Source: Hymenobacter sp. YC55 (lineage in GTDB: Bacteria > Bacteroidota > Bacteroidia > Cytophagales > Hymenobacteraceae). Taken from it: DNA of 64,000 nt. The stretch spans positions 1,426,001-1,490,000 of the forward strand of contig NZ_JARNTX010000001.1 of assembly GCF_029433095.1 (NCBI RefSeq), read 5' to 3'. The notes under the pieces are model-generated. The model saw only the letters and a program-made list of their open reading frames with translations. It was not told where the DNA came from and searched no databases. The position numbers and the translations under genes were made by a program. Shown piece by piece: positions 41,103-49,276 of the stretch (position 1 is the first letter of the stretch; each line of letters opens with the position of its first letter).

Positions 41103-42308
41103 TCAAGTACCACAGTTAAAGTACTTGTCGTAAGCCGACTCCGGAATCAAGTTAAGTTGGCTTAGAATTTTGATTGGCCAACGAAGCTTGCGGATCAGAG
41201 AGTAGTTATTTGGGTAGTCGCGGAATGTTTTGGGCGGGGCCTTTACAATCTCTTCGAACTCTGCGCGGGTTAATCCTAAGCGCTTAATGCACAAATTGAT
41301 TACTCGCTCGTCTTCGATGCCGTTGATGTGCTTTACACGTTCCAGCGCTACCTCGCGGCTCATTTGGTCGGAGCGTATTAGCGCCGAGTAGTTGAACAGC
41401 CGCCGGTCGATATTGAACTTGGTCCGGTTGAGGTAATAAATGACGCTCTGGTAAAGGTCGTCGAAGTAGTGTGCTCCTGGGTTCACCCATTCCAACTCCC
41501 GCGCCAGCAACTCATCTACGTCGGCTCGCACGTAATCCACGTGGTAGAGTAGCGTCACAGTTTTGATGCGGCGGATGAAGGCGTAGTAAAACATCTGCTC
41601 CAGATCCAGGTGAAAGCCGGGGTCATCGGCTTTCCATGGGCGCAGTGGTACCGTGCCAAACCGCTTGTGCACGGCTTTCAGGTACTTGCCGTCCAGGTAG
41701 TTCCAGGTGAGTGGGGCAATGCCTTCCGTTCTAAACGACTGCCCAATAACAATGCGCTGGATGCCTTCTTTGGCAGCTACTCCATATAGCGCCGTTGCAA
41801 TGCCTACGTCGGTGCCCTCTTCCATGTCGGGCGTGGAGGCTTTCAAGAAGGCGATTTTCAGGTCCTTCGATTCGCGCCAATCCGAGGTTATGGTGCGCAT
41901 TTCTACCCCAAGCTTTTGGCAGGCCTTCACCATGTTCTCGCCGGCTACCGGATTGCCAAAACCGTCGTTGAAGTGTACGGCCAGTGGGCGCAGCCCCAGC
42001 TTTACCACGCAGTACCAAAGCGTAAACGACGAGTCGCGTCCCCCGCTCACGCCAAGCACACAGTCGTACTTCTTGCCTCGTCCTAGGCGTTTGAGGTCGG
42101 CTGCTATTTCCTGTACTTTCTTACGGCCAGCTTCTCCGAGTGGAAAAGCCCGGTCCATGTGGTTATGTACTTCGCAGAAGTTGCACTCTCCTTGCTCATC
42201 GAAGGTGATACCAGGAACAGTGGTATCCATAATACAGCGGGTGCAACGTTGGTAAGGTTGAGCAGTCGAGTACTGGGGTAAGGTGCCTTCGCGAGTACGA
42301 ATCTCCAT
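41103..42308 (-). CDS. N-acetyl sugar amidotransferase, PP-loop family (WbpG/PseA-like)
   Basis: A 401-residue ATP-dependent amidotransferase. Paired cysteines, CTRC (22, 25) and CNFC (42, 45), form a zinc knuckle. The PP-loop GVSGGRDSS is at about 86-94. WbpG uses ammonia to turn a sugar acetamido group into an acetamidino group on O-antigen sugars, while PseA does this for pseudaminic acid. WbpG normally depends on HisH- and HisF-like subunits for ammonia; none is seen here. Instead a nitrilase-fold hydrolase gene lies 117 bp upstream on the same strand. I chose the ATG at 42308 rather than 42320 because it is closer to the family start. Confidence 0.87.
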   Translation of the reverse strand: MEIRTREGTLPQYSTAQPYQRCTRCIMDTTVPGITFDEQGECNFCEVHNHMDRAFPLGEAGRKKVQEIAADLKRLGRGKKYDCVLGVSGGRDSSFTLWYCVVKLGLRPLAVHFNDGFGNPVAGENMVKACQKLGVEMRTITSDWRESKDLKIAFLKASTPDMEEGTDVGIATALYGVAAKEGIQRIVIGQSFRTEGIAPLTWNYLDGKYLKAVHKRFGTVPLRPWKADDPGFHLDLEQMFYYAFIRRIKTVTLLYHVDYVRADVDELLARELEWVNPGAHYFDDLYQSVIYYLNRTKFNIDRRLFNYSALIRSDQMSREVALERVKHINGIEDERVINLCIKRLGLTRAEFEEIVKAPPKTFRDYPNNYSLIRKLRWPIKILSQLNLIPESAYDKYFNCGT

Positions 42309-42425
42309 GTTTAGTTGCAATTAAGGAAGAGCAGGTTGGTTGTGGAATCTTGCGGATTCCAGTAGGCAAAGTGGAGCAGGAAGAATAGAGCAAAAAGGAA
42401 CCTTGTAGGCTCCAGTAGTACGAGG

Positions 42426-43376
42426 TCAGGAAGGAAGAGTATCGAATTTAAAGCCTTTGCGCAACAGCATCTCCCCAATTTGCGTGCCTTTTTCGGCGCG
42501 GTTAGGTTTGGGTATGTCCACCACCACTAGGTCGCCGGCAAATTCATTGAATTTTCCTTGGGCTCGAATGCCGGCTGCATCCACTGCCAAAGAGCAACCT
42601 ACACTTTTTTTGCCTTCGTAAGGCCCTCCCACAATATACCCCACGGAAGTAGTGCCCACGACGGCCACATTATAAAGCCGCGCGAGAATGGAATATGGCT
42701 TCACCCATTTCTCACGGTACGGATCATGCTCTTCGGTGATGGAGTAATCCACGGTCCAGGAGGAAGGGGAGAGAATAAACTCGGCCCCCATACGAGCCAG
42801 CGTGTGACCAATGGAAAGCCCATCGATGAAGTTGTCGGCGCAGATGTTAACTCCGATTTTTCCGAGGGGAGTGTCTACTACATTCAGCGTTTGCCCTATT
42901 GCATAGTAAGGCTGTTCTACTGTGAGTAGGTTGATTTTGTGGTATTTGCTGATGATCTCGCCTTTGGGGTTGATGAGCAGCGCAGCGTTGTACACTCGGC
43001 CATCGGCGGCTTTCTCAGTGAGGCCAGCGCAAATATAAATCTGATGCCTAACCGCCTCTTGGCACAACAGGTTGGAGTAGAGGCCCGGAATAGGTTGCGC
43101 TTCCGTGAGGGCACTTGGATGAGTCCAGGCGAAATCTAGGGTTTCGGGCAACAGAATAACGTTGCAACCACGGCTGGCAGCCTCGGCAATCATTAAGGCG
43201 GCACGTGCTAGGTTGCGGTCTGGTTCGCCACCCTCAACTAGCAACTGCCCCATGCCGATACGGATAGTAGTTGTATCGACTGATGCGGCCGGAGTAACCA
43301 CTGTAGCAGCTGCCGGAGCAGCAGGAGCTACGGGCTGCGAGGAAGCAGTTTTACGGAATTTAAATAAAGCAGCCAT
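42426..43376 (-). CDS. Carbon-nitrogen hydrolase (nitrilase superfamily)
   Basis: A 316-residue amidase-type hydrolase. An Ala/Pro/Val-rich N-terminal extension of about 36 residues precedes the domain. The catalytic triad is in place: Glu 78 (LLPETLDF), Lys 147 (SKYHKINLL) and Cys 179 (GVNICADNF). The superfamily includes glutaminase domains of NAD synthetase, which feed ammonia to a PP-loop active site, as well as nitrilases and N-carbamoyl hydrolases. The next gene downstream encodes just such a PP-loop amidotransferase, so a glutaminase role is plausible but unproved. Divergent from valS. Confidence 0.88.
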   Translation of the reverse strand: MAALFKFRKTASSQPVAPAAPAAATVVTPAASVDTTTIRIGMGQLLVEGGEPDRNLARAALMIAEAASRGCNVILLPETLDFAWTHPSALTEAQPIPGLYSNLLCQEAVRHQIYICAGLTEKAADGRVYNAALLINPKGEIISKYHKINLLTVEQPYYAIGQTLNVVDTPLGKIGVNICADNFIDGLSIGHTLARMGAEFILSPSSWTVDYSITEEHDPYREKWVKPYSILARLYNVAVVGTTSVGYIVGGPYEGKKSVGCSLAVDAAGIRAQGKFNEFAGDLVVVDIPKPNRAEKGTQIGEMLLRKGFKFDTLPS

Positions 43377-43410
43377 ACAGTGGAAAAGGGGAAGCCAATG
43401 ATGAAGTAGG

Positions 43411-43435
43411 TTACTATTTTATATCAAAATAGTAA
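43411..43435. promoter_or_regulatory. AT-rich palindrome in the divergent nitrilase-valS region
   Basis: TTACTATTTT (43411-43420) and AAAATAGTAA (43426-43435) are exact inverted arms separated by 5 nt, upstream of the nitrilase-fold gene. It could be an operator or a chance AT-rich palindrome in a 250-bp AT-rich gap. Confidence 0.3.
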
Positions 43436-43588
43436 GATGTAGCACAAAGTCAGCTATTTATCAATTTAGCATCCCAAAATTAGTGTTTATCATTGATTTT
43501 ACTGGCTTAATTTGTGACTAAAATCAGAATTTAAGCTAGCTGTTACTGATTAACAATTGGCCTCTGTAGAGTCACAACACGAAAGCCG

Positions 43589-43596
43589 TACTTTTG
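43589..43596 (+). promoter_or_regulatory. -7 box TACTTTTG for valS
   Basis: Exact TAnnTTTG match, 33 nt before the ATG at 43630. Confidence 0.6.
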
Positions 43597-43629
43597 CGGC
43601 TAATATAAACTGTCTTTTTTCTATTGTCG

Positions 43630-46272
43630 ATGTCCATCGCCAAAACGTACAATCCCGCCGATGTTGAAGCCAAATGGTATCAGCGTTGGCAGGAGCAAGG
43701 CTTTTTTAAAGCCAAGGCCAACCCGTTAAAAACGCCTTACTCTGTGGTTATTCCGCCACCCAACGTGACGGGGGTGCTCCATATGGGCCACATGCTCAAC
43801 AACACCATTCAAGATGTGTTGGTGCGTCGGGCCCGTATGCAAGGCAAGGAAGCTTGTTGGGTGCCTGGTACCGACCACGCCTCTATTGCTACCGAAGCAA
43901 AGGTGGTAGCTTTGCTCAAAGAAAGGGGTATCGAGAAGAAAGACTTGACCCGGGAGCAATTTCTGGAGCATGCCTGGGAGTGGAAAGAGAAATACGGCGG
44001 CATTATTCTCGAGCAACTCAAGAAGCTCGGCGCTTCCTGCGACTGGGACCGGACCCGCTTTACCATGGAGCCCGAACTGACCGAGGCCGTGTTGCGCGTG
44101 TTTGTGGATCTACATCAGAAAGGCCTCATCTACCGCGGTATCCGCATGGTAAACTGGGACCCGCAAGGGGGCACTGCTGTATCCGACGAGGAAGTGGTTG
44201 CCAAGGATACCATGGCCAAAATGTATCACCTGCGGTACGAGGTGGTAGCAGATAGTGCTCAGCAGGCTCCTCAGTTCATGACGGTAGCTACCTCCCGGCC
44301 TGAAACCATTATGGCGGACGTGGCCGTGGCCGTAAATCCAAATGATTCGCGCTATACGCACCTGCACGGGGCTAAAGTGCGGATTCCGCTGCTCGGTCGC
44401 GAGATTCCGGTTATTCTGGATGAATACGTGAGCATAGAGTTTGGAACGGGCGCGCTGAAGGTGACGCCCGCCCACGACCTGAACGACTATGAGCTAGGCC
44501 TGAAGCACAACCTGCCCGTCATCGACATTCTCAACAACGATGGCTCGCTCAACGAGAAAGCCGAACTGTATGTTGGTCAAGACCGGTTTGCCGCGCGTCG
44601 CAATATTGTGAAGGATTTGGAGGCCGCAGGGCTGCTCGACAAAGTAGAAGAGTACGCCAGCGTGCTGCAAACGTCCGAGCGGACCGGGGCGGTAATTGAG
44701 CCGCGTTTGAGCTTGCAGTGGTTCCTGAAGATGGAGCACTTAGCCAAGCCTGCGCTAGCCGCAGTAGAGAGCGACGAAATCAAACTGCACCCGCCCAAGT
44801 TCAAGAACATGTACCGGGTGTGGATGGAGAACGTGCACGACTGGTGCATCTCGCGCCAGTTGTGGTGGGGCCAGCGCATCCCGGCTTTCTATCTGCCCGA
44901 TGGCACGTACGTAGTGGCGTTGAACGCTGAGGAAGCCTTGAAGCTAGCGCGCGAAAAGAGCGGCAACCAGGAGTTGCAAGTTTCTGATTTGCGGCAGGAT
45001 GAAGACGTACTCGATACGTGGTTCTCGTCGTGGCTGTGGCCGATTTCGGTGTTCGACGGGTTCAAAGACCCCGACAATGCGGATGTCAATTATTTCTACC
45101 CTACCAATGATTTGGTAACCGCTCCGGAGATTCTGTTTTTCTGGGTGGCGCGCATGATTATGGCCGGGCTGGAATACCGTCGGGAAGTGCCGTTCCGCAA
45201 CGTGTACCTCACAGGCATTGTGCGCGACGATCAGGGCCGCAAAATGAGCAAGCAGCTTGGCAACTCGCCCGATCCGCTCGACCTGATTGCCACCTACGGC
45301 GCCGATGGTGTCCGGACGGGTATGCTGTTCTCGTCGCCGGCCGGCAACGATTTGCTGTACGATGTGAAGCTGGTCGAGCAGGGGCGCAACTTCACCAACA
45401 AGCTCTGGAACGCCTTCCGCCTCACGAAGGGTTGGGAGGTGGATGCGGCCTTACCGTTTGCCAATGCCAAAGCTGTGGAATGGTTTTCCGCAAAGCTGAA
45501 CACCACCCTGGCCGAATTGGACGAGCATTTCGACAAGTTCCGGATGAGCGATGCGCTGATGACCATTTATAAACTGGTGTGGGACGACTTCTGCTCGTTC
45601 TACCTAGAGATGGTCAAGCCAGCCTACCAAGCTCCCATCGACCCGGAAACGTTGCGCTATACTACTAGCTTCTTGGAGACGCTGCTTAAGCTGTTGCATC
45701 CGTTCATGCCCTTCATTACTGAAGAAATCTGGCATGAACTTGCAGAGCGCGGCCCCAAGGACTATGTGTGCGTAGCTGCTTGGCCCAAGCCACAGTCCGT
45801 ATCAGGGGCTCCAGAACTGCTCAGCCGGATGGAAAAGGCGCTGGAAATTGTAGCCGGCGTGCGCAACATTCGCAACCAGAAAGGGCTAGGACCCAACAAG
45901 CCACTGACCCTAGCTGCCAAAACCGACGATGGCACCTTGTTGCAAGATTACGACGGCGTCATTCGGAAGCTGGCCGCACTAAGCGAAGTCACGCTGGTGG
46001 AAACGGCGCCAGCCGCCTCCGTGAGCTTTGTAACGGGCGGGACAGAGTACTTCGTGCCCCTGGAAGGTCAGATTGATTTAGGCGCAGAGAAGGTTCGGCT
46101 TGAAAAGGAATTGGAATACGCCAATGGCTTCCGCGAATCGGTGCTGAAAAAGCTCTCGAACGAGAAGTTTGTGCAGAATGCCAAGCCGGATGTGCTAGAA
46201 CGGGAGCGGCACAAGCTCGCCGACGCCGAAGCCAAAATTGCCACCCTCCAGCAAAGCCTCAATAGCTTGTAG
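43630..46272 (+). CDS. valS: Valyl-tRNA synthetase
   Basis: An 880-residue class I aminoacyl-tRNA synthetase that charges tRNA-Val. The HIGH-type motif is HMGH (51-54) and the KMSKS-type motif is KMSKQ (538-542). An editing domain (about 190-330) precedes the second Rossmann half. The C-terminal coiled-coil arm QIDLGAEKVRLEKELEYANGFRESVLKKLSNEKFVQNA is typical of ValRS. I chose the ATG at 43630 over the TTG two codons upstream. The gene has its own promoter box and a downstream hairpin. Confidence 0.97.
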   Translation: MSIAKTYNPADVEAKWYQRWQEQGFFKAKANPLKTPYSVVIPPPNVTGVLHMGHMLNNTIQDVLVRRARMQGKEACWVPGTDHASIATEAKVVALLKERGIEKKDLTREQFLEHAWEWKEKYGGIILEQLKKLGASCDWDRTRFTMEPELTEAVLRVFVDLHQKGLIYRGIRMVNWDPQGGTAVSDEEVVAKDTMAKMYHLRYEVVADSAQQAPQFMTVATSRPETIMADVAVAVNPNDSRYTHLHGAKVRIPLLGREIPVILDEYVSIEFGTGALKVTPAHDLNDYELGLKHNLPVIDILNNDGSLNEKAELYVGQDRFAARRNIVKDLEAAGLLDKVEEYASVLQTSERTGAVIEPRLSLQWFLKMEHLAKPALAAVESDEIKLHPPKFKNMYRVWMENVHDWCISRQLWWGQRIPAFYLPDGTYVVALNAEEALKLAREKSGNQELQVSDLRQDEDVLDTWFSSWLWPISVFDGFKDPDNADVNYFYPTNDLVTAPEILFFWVARMIMAGLEYRREVPFRNVYLTGIVRDDQGRKMSKQLGNSPDPLDLIATYGADGVRTGMLFSSPAGNDLLYDVKLVEQGRNFTNKLWNAFRLTKGWEVDAALPFANAKAVEWFSAKLNTTLAELDEHFDKFRMSDALMTIYKLVWDDFCSFYLEMVKPAYQAPIDPETLRYTTSFLETLLKLLHPFMPFITEEIWHELAERGPKDYVCVAAWPKPQSVSGAPELLSRMEKALEIVAGVRNIRNQKGLGPNKPLTLAAKTDDGTLLQDYDGVIRKLAALSEVTLVETAPAASVSFVTGGTEYFVPLEGQIDLGAEKVRLEKELEYANGFRESVLKKLSNEKFVQNAKPDVLERERHKLADAEAKIATLQQSLNSL

Positions 46273-46298
46273 TTAAACGGCTGTCATAATAAGGCTGC

Positions 46299-46382
46299 TA
46301 GCTGTCATTCCGACGCAGGAGGAATCTAGGTATATCGTTGGACAAACTGCCTTAGATTCCTCCTGCGTCGGAATGACAGCTA
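46299..46382. repeat. Inverted repeat with 30-bp perfect arms (TCATTCCGACGCAGGAGGAA type)
   Basis: Arms 46299-46328 and 46353-46382 are exact reverse complements with a 24-nt spacer. The core TGTCATTCCGACGCAGGAGG resembles short dispersed repeats known from many bacterial genomes, and differs from the composite repeat at 2265 and 56143. It lies just after valS, in a 311-bp gap that otherwise holds only the hairpin at 46416-46466. Confidence 0.8.
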
Positions 46383-46415
46383 ATGGTCCTATCAAATGGG
46401 CTTAACTAACACTAC

Positions 46416-46466
46416 ACTGGCCGTTTTCTGAAGCCGCAATGCGGTAGTAGGGAACGGCCAGTTTTA
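46416..46466 (+). terminator. Terminator-like hairpin between valS and the S9 peptidase gene
   Basis: ACTGGCCGTT (46416-46425) pairs with AACGGCCAGT (46453-46462), with a small inner hairpin, and is followed by TTTTA. Probable terminator for valS. Confidence 0.7.
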
Positions 46467-46583
46467 GTAGCAGCGGCATCAGGCAACGTTAACCTTTTTC
46501 GTTGTTGCCGCTTATGTTTTATTTCAGCTGCCTCCAAACTGGCTTTAGGGGCGGCAGTACTCTTGTTGAACCTGAACCGTCGT

Positions 46584-48620
46584 ATGCTCACTCCACCCGT
46601 TGCCGCGCTGAAGCCCAAGCAAATTGTTTCTCCCCATGGCACCCGCACCGATAACTACTACTGGCTCAATGAGCGGGAAAACCCAGAGGTAATCGACTAC
46701 CTGAAGGCCGAAAACGCCTATTTCGAAGAGCAGATGGCGCCGGTAAAAGAACTGCAAGCCGAGTTGTTCACCGAAATCAAGAGCCGCATCAAGGAGCAGG
46801 ACGAGTCGGTGCCGTACCGCGACAACGGCTATTATTATTATGTGCGCTATGAAGCCGGTGGGGAGTACCCAATTTACTGTCGCAAGCAAGGTAGCCTAGA
46901 GGCGCTAGAGGAAGTGTTGCTTGATGCCAACGCCATGGGGCAAGGCGAGGCCTACTTTCAAATTGGCGGCTTCCAGGTCAGCAACGACAACCAACTGTTG
47001 GCCTTCAGCGTGGACACAGTGGGCCGCCGCATGTACACGCTGCGCCTCAAGAACCTGACAACTGGTGAGTTGTATCCCGAACAGATAGTGAATACCGGCG
47101 GCGAAGCCGTATGGGCTGCCGACAACCAGACGTTGTTCTACTCCAAGCAGGACGTAAATACGCTCCTGACTTACCAGATATACCGCCACCAGCTTGGCAC
47201 CGATCCGGCGCAGGATGTGCTGGTTTATGAGGAAAAAGACAACACTTTCCACATCGGCGTAAGCCAATCAAAGTCGCGTCAGTACATTTTCGTGCAGATG
47301 GGTAGCACGATGTCGTCGGAGACGCGCTTTTTGGAAGCCACCAGCCCAACGGGCACTTTCCAGGTGTTCCTGCCCCGCGAGGAAGACCACCTGTATGAAG
47401 TCGAGCACTTCGAGGACAACTTCTATGTGCTGTCCAATGACGGGGCGCCCAACTTCCGGCTGCTAAAAACCCCCGTGACGAACACCGCCAAGACGGCGTG
47501 GCAGGAAATAATTCCGCACCGGGCCGACGTGTTCTTGGAGAATATGGAGCTGTTTCGGGATTACCTCGTACTCGGGGAGCGGCAAGAAGGGCTACTACAG
47601 CTGCGCGTGATGCGGTGGCAGGGTGGAGAAGAGCACTACCTCAACTTCGGCGAGCCCACCTACACGGCGGCCATCAGCATCAACCCCGAGTTCGATACGT
47701 CGGTGCTGCGCTACGGCTATTCCTCGCTCACCACGCCCACCAGCACCTACGACTACGACATGACCACCCGCACCAAAACGCTCCTGAAAGAGCAGGCCGT
47801 GTTGGGTGATTTTCGGAAAGAAAACTACGTGACCGAGCGGCTCTACGCCACCGCTCAAGATGGCACCCAGATTCCGATGTCTATCGTGTACAAGCAGGGA
47901 TTTAAGAAAGACGGAAGCGCACCGCTGCTGCAATACGCGTATGGGTCCTACGGCATTTCTATTGATCCTACTTTCAGCGCGGCTCGCCTGAGCTTGCTTG
48001 ACCGAGGCTTCGCCTACGTTATCTGCCACATTCGGGGTGGGCAGGAGCTAGGCCGGCAATGGTACGAGGATGGTAAGCTGCTAAACAAGAAGAATACCTT
48101 CACCGACTTCACCGACTGCTCGGCCTATCTTATTCAGGAGCAGTACACCTCACCAGATACGCTGTTTGCTGCCGGAGGCTCGGCGGGCGGCTTGCTGATG
48201 GGAGCTGTTATCAACTTGCACCCTGAGTACTACAAAGGCGTAGTGGCGGCCGTGCCTTTCGTGGACGTAGTAACCACCATGCTCGACGATACGATTCCGC
48301 TAACCACTGGTGAGTACGACGAGTGGGGCAACCCCAACGAGCAGCCCTACTACGACTACATGCTATCCTATTCGCCCTACGACAACGTCCGGGCACAAGC
48401 CTATCCGAATCTGCTCGTCACGACCGGCTTGCACGACTCGCAAGTGCAGTACTTTGAGCCTGCCAAATGGGTGGCCAAGCTGCGCGCCACCAAGACCGAC
48501 AACAACCTCGTGCTTCTCCACACCGATATGGAAGCCGGCCATGGTGGGGCATCGGGCCGCTTCAAATCCATCCATGATGCGGCGCGGCAGTTTGCGTTTA
48601 TGCTGCTGCTTCTCAACTAG
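46584..48620 (+). CDS. S9 family oligopeptidase B-like peptidase, without signal peptide
   Basis: A 678-residue prolyl-oligopeptidase-family serine peptidase, closest to oligopeptidase B, which cuts short peptides after basic residues. The N-terminal beta-propeller domain covers about 70-400. The catalytic domain has nucleophile Ser 533 (GGSAGGLLMG), an Asp near 610 and the His in HTDMEAGHGGASGR. There is no signal peptide, so it is probably cytoplasmic. A closely related copy at 52044-54176 carries a signal peptide. I chose the ATG at 46584; a start seven codons earlier is possible. Confidence 0.9.
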   Translation: MLTPPVAALKPKQIVSPHGTRTDNYYWLNERENPEVIDYLKAENAYFEEQMAPVKELQAELFTEIKSRIKEQDESVPYRDNGYYYYVRYEAGGEYPIYCRKQGSLEALEEVLLDANAMGQGEAYFQIGGFQVSNDNQLLAFSVDTVGRRMYTLRLKNLTTGELYPEQIVNTGGEAVWAADNQTLFYSKQDVNTLLTYQIYRHQLGTDPAQDVLVYEEKDNTFHIGVSQSKSRQYIFVQMGSTMSSETRFLEATSPTGTFQVFLPREEDHLYEVEHFEDNFYVLSNDGAPNFRLLKTPVTNTAKTAWQEIIPHRADVFLENMELFRDYLVLGERQEGLLQLRVMRWQGGEEHYLNFGEPTYTAAISINPEFDTSVLRYGYSSLTTPTSTYDYDMTTRTKTLLKEQAVLGDFRKENYVTERLYATAQDGTQIPMSIVYKQGFKKDGSAPLLQYAYGSYGISIDPTFSAARLSLLDRGFAYVICHIRGGQELGRQWYEDGKLLNKKNTFTDFTDCSAYLIQEQYTSPDTLFAAGGSAGGLLMGAVINLHPEYYKGVVAAVPFVDVVTTMLDDTIPLTTGEYDEWGNPNEQPYYDYMLSYSPYDNVRAQAYPNLLVTTGLHDSQVQYFEPAKWVAKLRATKTDNNLVLLHTDMEAGHGGASGRFKSIHDAARQFAFMLLLLN

Positions 48621-49276
48621 CTCGTGTTACGCTTTGCGTGATAGTTAGCGTGATACTTTTTGCCTCGCCAAACAACTACGTCCTCATAGAATGGAAGCGC
48701 TACTTAGCACACAGCTAGGTAGCGCTTCTGCTTTTAGTTAAAGCAAAGGTTAATTAGCATAGGTGGCTGTATTTTAATTTGTAAGATGCTGATTTTTAGG
48801 TAAGAAGAAATTATTTTTTAATTCAAAGCCCACTGGAAGTAAACATACTGCGGTTTTTCGAGTCAATAGGTCAAGCATACGGGTTTATACCGTCTAATGA
48901 CATCCAGGTTAGTAGCCCATTTGCTTGAAAAACCGTCAGTTATCTTCTTTCGCCCTTTCGAAAAACAGTGCATCAGCCAAGTAACCTTCGTGGGATAGTT
49001 AGGGTAAGCAATACAGCTGAGCATAAAGAGCGGGTCAGGGCTAATGGATGCAACTGGTTTTGCCGCCTGTATAGCACCCGAAAACATGTACAAATTATTA
49101 GCGAGAAGAAGCCACTAATTGCTTGAAGCTGTGTCTGTGGCTCCGGTTGCTGGTTGCCCCTACCAAGGCAAGTGCATTGAAAAGTCAAGTCACTCGACAC
49201 AACAAGTCGATTCTCTTTGCCAGAAAACAAATAAAGTCCCAAGCCAAGATGCTGGGCAGTTGCAGTAGTTGATTGT
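48621..49276. other. Intergenic stretch of 656 bp
   Basis: Apart from the terminator-like hairpin at 48694-48735, I see no gene, tRNA or known regulatory RNA. The part from about 48730 to 48860 is AT-rich. Open frames on the minus strand (48863-49242) have no recognisable motif and are probably chance. A leader for the TonB-linked receptor gene may lie in the last 100 bp, but no clear -7 box is present. Confidence 0.6.
48694..48735 (+). terminator. Terminator-like hairpin after the first S9 peptidase gene
   Basis: GAAGCGCTAC (48694-48703) pairs with GTAGCGCTTC (48719-48728), followed by TGCTTTT. It lies 74 bp past the stop codon. Confidence 0.65.

Noticed and set aside
48863..49242. Minus-strand open frames of 76 and 89 codons
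   Set aside because: No motif, no neighbour support and no promoter box; probably chance in an intergenic stretch.
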